Assembly: GCF_022095695.1 (NCBI RefSeq)
Contig: NZ_JAIFZM010000010.1
Coordinates: 62,001 to 126,000 of the forward strand
Direction: 5' to 3'
DNA: 64,000 bases
Source of the DNA: Oceanobacillus jordanicus
GTDB taxonomy: Bacteria; Bacillota; Bacilli; Bacillales; Amphibacillaceae
A program made the position numbers and the translations under genes. Under the pieces are notes generated by a model. The model was given only the letters and a program-made list of their open reading frames with translations, was not told the origin of the DNA and searched no databases. Every line of letters begins with the position of its first letter. Within the stretch, counting starts at the first letter, position 1. Shown here piece by piece: positions 25,958 through 35,323 of this stretch.

Positions 25958-26875
25958 CTACTTCACTCGTATTTGCGGGTTTACATATGCGTATAGTACA
26001 TCTGCAATGAAGTTAACCAATGCGTAGATTAAGGCAATAATAAATACCCCAGCAAGAACTATTGGAAAATCTCTGTTCATAAGAGATTGCATTAATAATC
26101 TACCTACACCTGGCCAAGAGAAGACTACCTCTGTAATAACAGCTCCGCCCAGTAACACACCTAAATCTAAAGCAACTAATGTAATGATTGGAATTAACGA
26201 GTTTCGTAAAGCGTATCTCATAATTAATCGAAATGTTGGAACACCGGAAGCTTTACTCGTTCGAATGTAATCTTTTCGTAGAACGTCTAGCATTGCAGAT
26301 CTTGTAAATCGTGTGAATCTAGCAACACTGTATGCAGCCAATGTTAAAGTTGGAAGAATCAAATGGATCGCTGTTCCTCCACCTCCCGAAGGTAGTATTT
26401 TTAATTGGGCAGCAAAGAAATAGATTAGGATTAATCCCAACCAGAAACTTGGGATCGCCTGTCCCACTATAGTAAGTGCTACACCAACTTTATCGAAAAC
26501 GGTATTTCTTTTATAGGCAGATAAGACACCTAATGGAATAGCGATAATTAAAGCGATTAATAACGCAGATATAGCCAGTTGGAAAGTTGCTGGTATTCTA
26601 CTTAGTACAATTCCCAAAGCATCTTCTTGACTTCGCAGTGATTCTCCAAAATCTCCTTGAACGGCATGAAACATGAAGTCCCCATATTGCACAATAAGTG
26701 GTCGGTTATAACCCAGTAGTTCCTTATATTCTTCTATCTGGTCCTTTGGCGCATCTGGTGGGAGAAATAAAGTCGTTGGATCACCTGATATTCTAATTAA
26801 GAAGAAAACAACCGTTAGTGCCAACAAAACTACCACTATTACTTGGAAGAACCTTTTAATTATAAAGTCCAACAT
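25958..26875 (-). CDS. Peptide ABC importer permease (DppB/OppB-like)
   Basis: 305 residues. N-terminal FIIKRFFQVIVVVLLALTVV, the PGDP-like periplasmic segment and the EAA loop DYIRTSKASGVPTFRLIMRY are typical of DppB. Six membrane segments. It forms the channel with the DppC-like permease. GAGAGGG lies before the ATG. Confidence 0.9.
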   Translation of the reverse strand: MLDFIIKRFFQVIVVVLLALTVVFFLIRISGDPTTLFLPPDAPKDQIEEYKELLGYNRPLIVQYGDFMFHAVQGDFGESLRSQEDALGIVLSRIPATFQLAISALLIALIIAIPLGVLSAYKRNTVFDKVGVALTIVGQAIPSFWLGLILIYFFAAQLKILPSGGGGTAIHLILPTLTLAAYSVARFTRFTRSAMLDVLRKDYIRTSKASGVPTFRLIMRYALRNSLIPIITLVALDLGVLLGGAVITEVVFSWPGVGRLLMQSLMNRDFPIVLAGVFIIALIYALVNFIADVLYAYVNPQIRVK

Positions 26876-26942
26876 AGTGCAGCCCTCTCTCTGTGAAAAA
26901 GTTCCATTGTAAGAGGAGAGGTATACCCCCTCCTCTTACTTT

Positions 26943-28493
26943 TTATTTCCAGGACATTTCAAACACTTGCATTTTCTCATCAACTCTAGGTTCGAAATTT
27001 AAATCTTCTTTAATTGCATATAAGTCGGCTTGTTGCCAAAGTGGAACCCAAGCCGACTGTTCTACTAAATCATGCTGCAATTCAGCGTATCCTTCAAATC
27101 GATCTTCTTCATTAAAGATTGCATTTGTTTCTTGGATTTTAGCTTCAATTTTTTCATCATAGAAACTACTGTATGGAGCACCTTCTGTGAATAAGTTTTC
27201 AATTGTTGATTGTGGATCAAATGCAGGTCCCCAACCAAGGATATACATATCTCCCATTTCACGATTTTGTATTTTTTCTAAATGGTTTCCCCATTCATTT
27301 ACTTTTACATCTACTTGAACCCCAATTTTTTGTAGCTGAGAAGCAATGCCTTGTGCTACTTGTGAATCCATTGGGTAACGTCCATTTGGTGTATCAAGTG
27401 TTAATGTTAACTCTTCTGGGTCATATCCAGCCTCTTCTAAAAGCTCAACCGCTTTATCAGGATCGTAGCCATAGTCATCTGTTTCTACATAACTACTATT
27501 GATAACCGCTAATGGACCAGTCATTTTCGTACCATAGCCATTTAAAATCGATTCCAATAATTCATCAACATTTACTGCATAATTTAATGCCTTTCTTACA
27601 TTCACGTCTTGTAATGGACCATCATGGAAAGTATTCAAAGCTAAGTAATTAATACGCGCAGATGATACTTCTCCAATTTTAGCGTTATCTGTGTTTTTTA
27701 TTTCAGCTACAGAGTCAACTGGAATATTTTTAAAGAAATCAATTTCTCCACCTAAGAATGCAGACATTCTAGAACTGAATTCTGGAATATAACGAAATTC
27801 CACTTCTTTAATTGCTGGCTCACCTTGCCAGTAATCTTCATTAGCTTCTAATTTCAAGAAGTTGTCCCTAGACCATTCAACAAATTTATAAGCACCAGTT
27901 CCAACTGGTTCCTTCGCTGCAACATCAGTACCAACTTCCTCTACATATCCGGGTTCCATAATAAGTAAATCCTCTGTTATACGCTGAACTAAACTAGGAA
28001 ATGGAACAGAAGTCTTTATCTCTACTTCCGTTGGAGAAAGAACCTTGACCTCTTCCACGTTTGCCCATCTTGAACGATAGAATGACTGGTTAGCCTCATC
28101 TAAGATATAATCAATACTAAATTTTACTGACTCTGCATTAAAATCTGCACCGTTATGGAATTTCACCCCTTCTTTAAGCGTAAGTCGCCATGTTAACTCA
28201 TCAACATTTTCCCAATCCGTTGCTAAACTTGGGATGTATTCACCCGTTTGTCCATCTCGCTCAATTAGAGAATCATAGATATTACGGATTTGTGTATCTG
28301 TAGTATAGTTTACATCTAAGTTTGCAATTAATGTTCCAGCATCTGCTTCAAACCCAATAACAAGACTATCCTTTGCTTTTTGGTCATTGTTCCCATCACT
28401 CGAAGGTTCATCCTGTCCACTTGTTCCTTCTGTACACCCTGCAAAAATGAAAAGCATGCTCATAGCAAAAAACATTATTAAAAATCTTTTCAA
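26943..28493 (-). CDS. Peptide-binding lipoprotein (SBP_bac_5, DppE/OppA-like)
   Basis: About 516 residues. Signal peptide with lipobox MLFIFAGC (Cys at about 20 from TTG 28493), then an Asp/Ser-rich spacer and the family-5 solute-binding fold: LRLTLKEGVKFHNGADFNAE-type text, AKEPVGTGAYKFVEW, VRKALNYAVNVDELL. It captures peptides outside the membrane and delivers them to the permeases. Start TTG is preferred because AAGGGTGG lies five nt upstream; the in-frame GTG at 28502 overlaps that site. Confidence 0.9.
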   Translation of the reverse strand: MKRFLIMFFAMSMLFIFAGCTEGTSGQDEPSSDGNNDQKAKDSLVIGFEADAGTLIANLDVNYTTDTQIRNIYDSLIERDGQTGEYIPSLATDWENVDELTWRLTLKEGVKFHNGADFNAESVKFSIDYILDEANQSFYRSRWANVEEVKVLSPTEVEIKTSVPFPSLVQRITEDLLIMEPGYVEEVGTDVAAKEPVGTGAYKFVEWSRDNFLKLEANEDYWQGEPAIKEVEFRYIPEFSSRMSAFLGGEIDFFKNIPVDSVAEIKNTDNAKIGEVSSARINYLALNTFHDGPLQDVNVRKALNYAVNVDELLESILNGYGTKMTGPLAVINSSYVETDDYGYDPDKAVELLEEAGYDPEELTLTLDTPNGRYPMDSQVAQGIASQLQKIGVQVDVKVNEWGNHLEKIQNREMGDMYILGWGPAFDPQSTIENLFTEGAPYSSFYDEKIEAKIQETNAIFNEEDRFEGYAELQHDLVEQSAWVPLWQQADLYAIKEDLNFEPRVDEKMQVFEMSWK

Positions 28494-28511
28494 AATAACC
28501 ACCCTTTTCTT

Positions 28512-28937
28512 TTAGTTTTGTGTAAGTATTTTTTCTATTTTATTCATAGATGAAATTAGTTCACTCAATTCCACTTCACTGATGTTTTTGACCATGTTTT
28601 CAACATTTAAATTAGCTTTTGACATTAACTCATCTAAATCTTCCTTTCCTGCTTGCGTAATTTCAAGATACTGCTTTCTACGATCTTCCTTAGAAGGCAC
28701 CCTACTAATAACTTGGTTCTCCTCAAACTTTTTAATAATTCTACTGATATATCCTTTATCAAATAAAAAATACTCAGATAGATGGGAGGCTGTACAATCC
28801 GGAAATGAATGTATTTCAAATAATATCAATGCTTCTGTTGCTGAATACGAGCTTTCATCTGTATATAAATTAAAAAGACCCATCATTCGAATATAAAACC
28901 TATTAAATTTTTTAATTTCTCCAATATGCTTTTTCAT
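28512..28937 (-). CDS. MarR-family transcriptional regulator
   Basis: 141 residues with the MarR winged helix: TASHLSEYFLFDKGYISRII (recognition helix), wing RVPSKEDRRKQYLEIT, C-terminal dimerisation helix. It heads the peptide-uptake operon and faces the proline dehydrogenase gene, so it probably controls the intergenic promoters. The ribosome site GAGAGGG is rather far (about 14 nt) from the ATG, so translation may be weak. Confidence 0.88.
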   Translation of the reverse strand: MKKHIGEIKKFNRFYIRMMGLFNLYTDESSYSATEALILFEIHSFPDCTASHLSEYFLFDKGYISRIIKKFEENQVISRVPSKEDRRKQYLEITQAGKEDLDELMSKANLNVENMVKNISEVELSELISSMNKIEKILTQN

Positions 28938-28975
28938 ATTTTCAGTAAATTCCCTCTCTTTATAATTTAAAATTA

Positions 28976-29004
28976 ATTCTAATAATTTTTGTTGCTAAAG
29001 TCAA
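28976..29004 (-). promoter_or_regulatory. Sigma-A promoter for the MarR-peptide operon
   Basis: On the minus strand TTGACT (29004-28999), 17-nt spacer, TAGAAT (28981-28976). This is a near-consensus vegetative promoter about 35 bp before the marR-type gene. Confidence 0.65.
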
Positions 29005-29091
29005 CCTTTTTATTTAAAAAATATTCAGTTTAATTTATAATTATGTAAAAGTTGAATGCATACTATTTTTCTACTATTAGGAGGGATTCAA

Positions 29092-30072
29092 GTGGGGGTA
29101 ACGAGAGACTTATTTATTCATTTATCTCAGAACAAATTGCTAAACACCAGTGCAAAACGTTGGGGATTAAAACTAGGGGCTAGATCAGTTGTCGCAGGTA
29201 CTACTGTTAAGGAAATGATTAAGAGTGTATTAGATTTAAATGCATTAGGAATATCTTGTACCGTAGATAATCTGGGAGAGTTTGTTTATGAAAAAGAGGA
29301 AGCAATCGAGGCTAAAACTCAAATTTTAAAGGTAATTGAAGCAATTTACGAACATGATGCGAAAGCTCATATTTCTTTAAAACCTACACAAATTGGACTA
29401 GATATTGATTATGATTTTTGCTTAACAAACCTAACTGAAATCGTGGAAGCAGCAAGCAAGCACAATATTTTTATTAACGTAGATATGGAAGATCATGCCC
29501 ACTTACAACAAACTTTTGATTTAATTAATACAGTAAAACAAAAATATAATAATATTGGTACCGTCATCCAAGCTTATCTCTTCCGCGCAGAAGATGATAT
29601 TAAAGATTTTAAAGAATCTCGTTTAAGGATTGTGAAAGGTGCTTATAAAGAATCTGAAAAAGTTGCATTCCAGAATAAGAAAGAGATTGACCAAAACTAC
29701 CTTCATTTAATAGAATATCATTTACTTCATGGAAGATTTACTTCTATAGCAACCCATAACCATCATGTTATTAACCATGTGAAACAATTTGTAAAAGAAA
29801 ATAACATTGCAATGGATAAGTTTGAATTTCAAATGCTTTATGGGTTTAGAAAAGATATGCAACTTCAATTAGCAAAAGAAGGGTATAATTTTTGCACATA
29901 TGTTCCTTTTGGAAGTGATTGGTATGGATACTTTATGAGACGACTTGCAGAGCGTCCGCAAAATCTAAATCTAGTAGCGAATCAAGTTTTTAACAAGAGA
30001 GTTAACACTATAATTGGGGTTTGTGTAGGTGCACTTCTTTTGGGAGGACTACTCAAGAAAACAAAAGGGTAA
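29092..30072 (+). CDS. Proline dehydrogenase (PutB/FadM-like)
   Basis: About 326 residues starting at GTG 29092, chosen because AGGAGGG lies 6 nt upstream; an ATG at 29056 lies before this site. FAD-binding beta/alpha barrel with HISLKPTQIGLDI, LRIVKGAYKES, FEFQMLYGFRKDMQ and the hallmark YVPFGSDWYGYFMRRLAERPQN. It oxidises proline to pyrroline-5-carboxylate. A C-terminal hydrophobic segment (IIGVCVGALLLGGLL) may attach it to the membrane. Divergent from a MarR regulator and a Xaa-Pro peptidase operon. Confidence 0.9.
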   Translation: MGVTRDLFIHLSQNKLLNTSAKRWGLKLGARSVVAGTTVKEMIKSVLDLNALGISCTVDNLGEFVYEKEEAIEAKTQILKVIEAIYEHDAKAHISLKPTQIGLDIDYDFCLTNLTEIVEAASKHNIFINVDMEDHAHLQQTFDLINTVKQKYNNIGTVIQAYLFRAEDDIKDFKESRLRIVKGAYKESEKVAFQNKKEIDQNYLHLIEYHLLHGRFTSIATHNHHVINHVKQFVKENNIAMDKFEFQMLYGFRKDMQLQLAKEGYNFCTYVPFGSDWYGYFMRRLAERPQNLNLVANQVFNKRVNTIIGVCVGALLLGGLLKKTKG

Positions 30073-30082
30073 TGTTCGCAAA

Positions 30083-30126
30083 AAAAAGATTCCAACTATC
30101 GTTAATGATAACTGGAATCTTTTTAA
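30083..30126 (+). terminator. Rho-independent terminator after proline dehydrogenase
   Basis: AGATTCCAACTATC pairs with GATAACTGGAATCT around a short loop, with AAAAA before and TTTTTAA after. It ends the proline dehydrogenase transcript. Confidence 0.85.
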
Positions 30127-30231
30127 TTTTATTCAGGTGTCAGGTTTATACCCATATTACATATGCGAACTTATAAGAAGAATTGAAAAAAAGAGAGGTA
30201 CATATACTGTCCTTTGTCTCATTACGCCTTC

Positions 30232-30897
30232 TTAATATATATACGGAATGAACTTCTTCGTCGTCTGCTCATACTTTTCAAAATCACTGCCGTATTTCCC
30301 CCTTAAGTATCGATCATGCTCCGGAATATTAAAGAAAATAAACATGAAGAATAGAAAGATGGGTATCAGTCCTGCCCATGCATTTCTTGTCAGCAATGCA
30401 AAACCGCATACCCACACGAAATCCCCGAAATAATTGATATGGATGGCATACCTGAATAATCCCCCGGTATAGAGTTTTCCTTTATTCTGGCTATCCCTTT
30501 TCCAGTGATTTCTTAACACCTCAGACAATGTATTAATTACTGAACCGGCAAGAAATATAAATACAGCAATTCCGTCTATCCAATCCAAGGGCTGGTCATT
30601 AGTTCCTCCTAAAAGGGAAAAACCAATATAATAGAGAGCGAAGGCAAAAGAGACACTTACTGTTTCTCGCCATGTAATCCCTCGTTTCAACAAATAAACA
30701 ACCATAAAACTCATCCTTAAAAAGACGACCAGACAAAAACCGTACAGTAGCACTCTTCTCTGAAAATCACCTTCGGGTAAATGCAAGAATTCATTACCGG
30801 CTAAAAAGAGAAACCAGTAGACAAGGACAAGGAAAACACACTCATATGCAATAATCACTAATCGCTGTGGCCAAGATTTGTTCGCTGAACCGTACAT
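30232..30897 (-). CDS. DUF1295/isoprenylcysteine methyltransferase-like membrane protein
   Basis: About 221 residues from ATG 30897 (GGGGTGG upstream), with six or so membrane segments. The C-terminus NYFGDFVWVCGFALLTR...FNIPEHDRYLRGKYGSDFEKY is the signature of the phospholipid/isoprenylcysteine carboxyl methyltransferase and steroid 5-alpha-reductase-like (DUF1295) superfamily. Substrate unknown. A longer in-frame start near 30987 lacks a ribosome site. Confidence 0.75.
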   Translation of the reverse strand: MYGSANKSWPQRLVIIAYECVFLVLVYWFLFLAGNEFLHLPEGDFQRRVLLYGFCLVVFLRMSFMVVYLLKRGITWRETVSVSFAFALYYIGFSLLGGTNDQPLDWIDGIAVFIFLAGSVINTLSEVLRNHWKRDSQNKGKLYTGGLFRYAIHINYFGDFVWVCGFALLTRNAWAGLIPIFLFFMFIFFNIPEHDRYLRGKYGSDFEKYEQTTKKFIPYIY

Positions 30898-30998
30898 GGC
30901 AAACCACCCCTTTTCTAAATCAATTAGACGCAGATAAACTATGTCCCAGTCCGACTGTTTGGTCAATTTTATAGCGGATACTACCACTTTTTACCTTA

Positions 30999-31415
30999 TT
31001 ATCTCCTTCTGAATTTCCGAACCAACAACAATAGGTGAAAATATAAATTAGATGCAGCAAATCCGAATAATGAGAAGTAACTAACTTCAACTAGATATAT
31101 ACTATCGGAAAATATTATAAGATAAATAAATCCGACTAGTATTCCAGCCAAAGAGTACAAACCTAACTGAATAAAGTAAAGTTTCCATTTTGAATTTCTG
31201 TCAACATTACCGACTAACTTATCAATTAATATCGAAACAAGTATTCCTACAAGAAAATAAACTGGAGCCGTGTAAATAATTACAAAAATACTTGTTTCAA
31301 AAAAGCCAAAATAATAAACATTTGGTTCCCGTTGTGAACTAGGAACATAGAACGTCCAAGAATAAATTATAGAGAACAAAATAGTAGATAGTAATGCTGT
31401 TAGGACTCTTCTCAT
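30999..31415 (-). CDS. Four-helix membrane protein, unknown
   Basis: About 138 residues with four hydrophobic segments (ALLSTILFSIIYSWTFYV, FETSIFVIIYTAPVYFLVGI, FIQLGLYSLAGILVGFIYL, FSLFGFAASNLYFHLLL) and a basic C-terminus. GGGGG precedes ATG 31415 by 7 nt. No family recognised. It is 100 bp from the methyltransferase-like gene, on the same strand, and may be cotranscribed. Confidence 0.6.
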   Translation of the reverse strand: MRRVLTALLSTILFSIIYSWTFYVPSSQREPNVYYFGFFETSIFVIIYTAPVYFLVGILVSILIDKLVGNVDRNSKWKLYFIQLGLYSLAGILVGFIYLIIFSDSIYLVEVSYFSLFGFAASNLYFHLLLLVRKFRRR

Positions 31416-31496
31416 TGTCATACCCCCTTACTTATTAGTTGGTAGCAAGAGTAATTACTATTTTACTATTCACTTACTAAAGCACCGATAGCTGTA

Positions 31497-31958
31497 TTAA
31501 GATAATCTACCTATTAAGTTATAAGGATTTACCTCCCAAGTTTCATAAGGTATGAAACTTGTAGCATTTAAACAATCGATTGTGCGGGATTTCATATGTG
31601 GACGAGTTATGTATTGGTCTATATTTTCCTCTGTAAGCTTTATAAATCTAGCCTCTTTAATTTCTTCAGGTTGAACTTTTATGTCTCCCGTAACATATTT
31701 TGCTTTAAACACAACAGACAATAGATGTTTTGTGGCATTGTAATACAAACCTGTTACTCCCAAAAGCGAGATAACTATTCCCGTTTCTTCTAATATTTCT
31801 CTACATACTGCTTTATCAAGAGGTTCTCCTTCTTCAACCTGTCCTCCTGGAGCTTCCCAAGTATCAGACCGTAAATGTGTCTTAACTAAGAGAATTTCTC
31901 CTTTTTCGTTAGTAACATTAGCAGAAACCGCAATTATATGTTTTGGTGCAGTATCCAT
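31497..31958 (-). CDS. NUDIX hydrolase
   Basis: 153 residues with a complete Nudix box, G39 to I61: GQVEEGEPLDKAV followed by CREILEETGI, matching GX5EX7REUXEEXGU. The flanking VVFKAKYVTGDIKVQPEEIK and C-terminal strand order are as usual. Substrate cannot be told from sequence. Single gene. Confidence 0.88.
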   Translation of the reverse strand: MDTAPKHIIAVSANVTNEKGEILLVKTHLRSDTWEAPGGQVEEGEPLDKAVCREILEETGIVISLLGVTGLYYNATKHLLSVVFKAKYVTGDIKVQPEEIKEARFIKLTEENIDQYITRPHMKSRTIDCLNATSFIPYETWEVNPYNLIGRLS

Positions 31959-32012
31959 TACATATCCTCCTTGAACGTGTTCATATGAAAATTTACTATC
32001 ATCACTTAAGCT

Positions 32013-32195
32013 TTAGATCTTTTTATATTTGAGTAACTTTATTCCATTAGCGCATCCCCCAATAAACCCCGTAATAATGAATAGATATGCTATAAATAAA
32101 GGAGTTGAAGAAAGCGACTCAGAGAATAATCGATATAGCCCCACTACAGTAATAAAAGCACTTCCTATTAGCCCAAAAACTGTTTTACTGTTCAT
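32013..32195 (-). CDS. Small two-helix membrane protein
   Basis: 60 residues from ATG 32195, fixed by AGGAGG 9 nt upstream. Two hydrophobic segments (VFGLIGSAFITVVGLYRLF and LFIAYLFIITGFIGGCANGI) separated by a short loop. No family recognised. Confidence 0.55.
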   Translation of the reverse strand: MNSKTVFGLIGSAFITVVGLYRLFSESLSSTPLFIAYLFIITGFIGGCANGIKLLKYKKI

Positions 32196-32520
32196 GTTGA
32201 ATTCCTCCTTACAATACAATTAATCCATTTTGCTAATCAATTATACATTCTGCAGTTAAATCATGCTGATCATAGTCGCCAGTCTTCCTAACATCCAGTA
32301 AACGGTATTAGTTCTGTAAAAGATCCTTAAATCCCTTTATTCACTAACCTGCAGTTTAATTAAGTAAATATATTTAGTTCAATACTAACATAATATTCCA
32401 AAATCACTTTTAAATTTTTCATAAGAAAAGGAGATCAATAAATGATCCCCTGTTTAAAAATCAAGCGCTATACAGTTGCTTGTTCACCCAATGATTATGC
32501 GTTCCCACAAATATATAAAG

Positions 32521-32558
32521 AAAACGCCTATATGTATACAGACGTTTTCCCTTTTTGA
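32521..32558. terminator. Terminator-like hairpin, one of two related copies
   Basis: AAAACGCCTATAT pairs imperfectly with ATACAGACGTTTT, followed by CCCTTTTT. With the upstream CCACAAATATA it resembles the hairpin at 38741-38770, so the two are copies of one element. Confidence 0.5.
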
Positions 32559-32579
32559 AGCCTTTATTTAGACCTTATC

Positions 32580-33005
32580 TCAATAGATATTCTCCGCTTC
32601 TTCTCCATTCAACACTAGACGGAATGAAATGTCAGCTTTTAGTGAATCTGAAACAGCACAATACTTCTGCTTCCCTAAATTAATAGCTCTCCATACCTTT
32701 TTAGCATCAATATCACCGTCAACCGTAAAGGTGACAGCAATGGCAGTAAATCCTTTAGGTAAGTCTTCTTTTCGAGTTCCATCTGTTTCGATCTCGATAT
32801 TTGTAATTGCATCAAGATGCGGTTTTAGTATCATGGTTACATCAATGCCGATGCAGCCTGCAACGGATGCGAGCAACATTTCAGTAGGCGTTACACCTTT
32901 TCCTTCGCCACCATACAATTCCGTAGCGTCCATGTTGAGTTCATATCCAGAATCGCCTACTGCTGTAAAAGCTCGTTGACCATTCCATTTTGTTTGTATC
33001 TTCAT
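32580..33005 (-). CDS. OsmC-family protein
   Basis: 141 residues with both OsmC catalytic cysteines: one in LLASVAGCIGIDVTMIL and one in NLGKQKYCAVSDSL. OsmC/Ohr proteins reduce organic hydroperoxides or related thiol species, although the subgroup (YhfA-like) is uncertain. It is the last gene after a cystine-type importer, with 35 bp between. That context fits sulfur or thiol metabolism. Confidence 0.85.
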   Translation of the reverse strand: MKIQTKWNGQRAFTAVGDSGYELNMDATELYGGEGKGVTPTEMLLASVAGCIGIDVTMILKPHLDAITNIEIETDGTRKEDLPKGFTAIAVTFTVDGDIDAKKVWRAINLGKQKYCAVSDSLKADISFRLVLNGEEAENIY

Positions 33006-33040
33006 TGCTGAACATTCCCTTCTTGGATTAAATAATCGGC

Positions 33041-33778
33041 CTACATTTTATTTAAAAACTTTCTCGCTCTCTCTGTTTTGGGTTGGTTGAAAAATGAATC
33101 CGGAGTACCTTGTTCCACAACCACTCCTTCATCCATAAAAATGACACGATCAGCCACCTCACGCGCAAATTCCATTTCATGCGTCACGATAACCATCGTC
33201 ATTCCCTCTTTAGCAAGTTCCTTTATAACTGCTAACACCTCGCCAACCAATTCAGGGTCTAATGCAGATGTAGGTTCATCAAACAACATCACTTCTGGTT
33301 CAACGGCTAATGCACGCGCAATCGCCACCCGCTGCTGTTGACCCCCAGATAATCGCGATGGATATACATCTCTTTTTTCAGACAGGCCGACTCTTTCTAG
33401 TAAGGCTTCACCCTTTTTAGTGGCTTTTTCCTTTGACCATTTCCTAACCGTTAGCAAGGCTTCAATCACATTCCCCAATACGGTTTTATGTGGATATAGG
33501 TTGAACTGCTGAAAAACCATCCCACTATGCAAACGGATCTGACGGTATGCATTTAATTGCTTTTTCTTACTATCTTCCGTGTTCACGGTAGATCCAGCTA
33601 CTTCAATCTCACCACTTGCCATGTCTTCTAATCCGTTCAAACATCTTAAAAGGGTACTTTTCCCTGAACCACTTGGACCTAGAATCGTGATAACTTCGCC
33701 GTTTTCCACTTCTAAATTAATGTCCTTTAGTACTTCTAGTTTTTCAAAACGCTTCGATAAATGTTTTATTGTTATCAT
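33041..33778 (-). CDS. Amino-acid ABC importer ATPase (TcyC/GlnQ-like)
   Basis: 245 residues. Walker [20 protein letters not shown]-loop [16 protein letters not shown], signature [14 protein letters not shown], Walker [14 protein letters not shown]-loop VTHEMEF. Polar amino-acid family. It follows its permease by 15 bp. Confidence 0.92.
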   Translation of the reverse strand: MITIKHLSKRFEKLEVLKDINLEVENGEVITILGPSGSGKSTLLRCLNGLEDMASGEIEVAGSTVNTEDSKKKQLNAYRQIRLHSGMVFQQFNLYPHKTVLGNVIEALLTVRKWSKEKATKKGEALLERVGLSEKRDVYPSRLSGGQQQRVAIARALAVEPEVMLFDEPTSALDPELVGEVLAVIKELAKEGMTMVIVTHEMEFAREVADRVIFMDEGVVVEQGTPDSFFNQPKTERARKFLNKM

Positions 33779-33793
33779 ATATACAACCCCAAC

Positions 33794-34438
33794 TTATACA
33801 TAAATGGATAGCTTCTTTTCCCATCTTTCTAATAAGAAAGAAAAGCCTGTACTCATGATCCAATACATGAGTGCAATCGAAAGATAAAACGGCATGTAAA
33901 CATAGTACTGCGCAATTAAGAGTTGTGCAGATCGCAATAATTCCGTAACGGTAATGACAGAAACGAGAGATGTTTCCTTTAACATGCCAATGAACGTATT
34001 ACCCGCCGGTGGAATTGCGATTCGTATTGCTTGTGGAAAGATAATACGTCGCATCGTTTGTACCGGCGTTAGGCCAGACGCATAGGCAGCTTCCATCTGT
34101 CCTTTTGGAATAGATTGCAGTGCACCACGTAAGGTTTCTGAAAGGTATGCCCCAATGCTTATACTAAGGGCAATAATTGCTGCCGGTAATGGCTGCAGCC
34201 TAATTCCAAAATCCACAAGGCCATAATAAACAATAATAATCTGAACCAAGGTCGGGGTCCCCCGAATAATGGATACATACGCTCTAGCAATCCACCTAAT
34301 TGGAGGAGCCCCTTTTAGTCTTGCAACCGCAACGATCGCAGCTATTATGGAGCCAAATAACATGGAAATAACTGTGATTAGAAGTGTATAGTATGCTCCT
34401 TGGAACAAAAATGGCAAATGATCAATGACAATATCCAT
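33794..34438 (-). CDS. Amino-acid ABC importer permease (TcyB-like)
   Basis: 214 residues, five membrane segments, HisMQ family. EAA-loop region is QMEAAYASGLTPVQTMRRII, and SIIRGTPTLVQIIIVYYGL is the usual N-terminal motif. The gene lies between the binding protein and ATPase genes. Confidence 0.9.
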   Translation of the reverse strand: MDIVIDHLPFLFQGAYYTLLITVISMLFGSIIAAIVAVARLKGAPPIRWIARAYVSIIRGTPTLVQIIIVYYGLVDFGIRLQPLPAAIIALSISIGAYLSETLRGALQSIPKGQMEAAYASGLTPVQTMRRIIFPQAIRIAIPPAGNTFIGMLKETSLVSVITVTELLRSAQLLIAQYYVYMPFYLSIALMYWIMSTGFSFLLERWEKKLSIYV

Positions 34439-34456
34439 TTTTAAAATTCCTTTCTC

Positions 34457-35302
34457 TTACGCTTGAGGCTCTTCCCCAAACCATTTTACAAAGATTTCAT
34501 TATACGTTCCATCTTCTTTCATCTCGGCTAAAATACGATTTAATTCCTCTATAAGCTCTTCATTCCCTTTACGCGTCGCAATTCCAGCTTGGTCTGATTT
34601 AATTGGCTCCCCGACAGCTTTAATTTTAAAACCGTTTTGCTCTACAACTGGAGTTATAGCGTAAATATTATTTATTGTCGCATCAATACGCCCTGTATCA
34701 AGATCCTTTAGTGTTGTAACCACATCATCATAGGTCATAATAGTAAAGTCTCCAACCTCAGGCATAAGTTCTGTTCTTAAATAGGTTTCATCGTTTGTCC
34801 CTAAGCCAACTCCGATGTTTTTCCCCTTGAAATCTTCCACTGACGTAATGGAATCATTATCTTCTTTCACAATAACTTTAACTTGATTGGTGATATAAGG
34901 ATCTGAGAAGTCCATTTGTTCTTTTCTTTCATCTGTAATGGTCATTTGACTAATAACCACATCAAATTTTTCAGATTGTAACCCTGCAATCATTCCGGAA
35001 AATTCTTGTGCAACAAATTCAACGTCTACACCTAAACGATTGGCAACCTCTTTGGCAATATCCGCATCGAATCCGTCCATTTCCTGGTCTTCATTAATGA
35101 AGTTATAAGGCTTATAGGTACCCATCAAACCTACTTTTATTTGGCCCTCTTCTTTAATTTGATCTAGTAATGATGATCCTTCAGTACTCGACCCTTGTGA
35201 CTCTTCACCCTCTTGTTTATCTGAATCTGATCCACAAGCCGTTAGCATAACAGCAAACACTGCAAGCAATATACCTAGTAAAATCGATTTTTTCTTCATC
35301 AT
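34457..35302 (-). CDS. Amino-acid (cystine-type) binding lipoprotein
   Basis: 281 residues. Lipobox LLAVFAVMLTAC, Ser/Glu-rich spacer and SBP_bac_3 fold: IKVGLMGTYKPYNFINEDQE, GFDADIAKEVANRLG, VVISQMTITDERKEQMDFSD. The GxYxPY-F and ITDER-x-FSDPY motifs resemble TcyA/FliY cystine-binding proteins; substrate is an inference. AAGGGTGG precedes the ATG. Confidence 0.88.
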   Translation of the reverse strand: MMKKKSILLGILLAVFAVMLTACGSDSDKQEGEESQGSSTEGSSLLDQIKEEGQIKVGLMGTYKPYNFINEDQEMDGFDADIAKEVANRLGVDVEFVAQEFSGMIAGLQSEKFDVVISQMTITDERKEQMDFSDPYITNQVKVIVKEDNDSITSVEDFKGKNIGVGLGTNDETYLRTELMPEVGDFTIMTYDDVVTTLKDLDTGRIDATINNIYAITPVVEQNGFKIKAVGEPIKSDQAGIATRKGNEELIEELNRILAEMKEDGTYNEIFVKWFGEEPQA

Positions 35303-35323
35303 AATTAACCACCCTTTTTAAAA

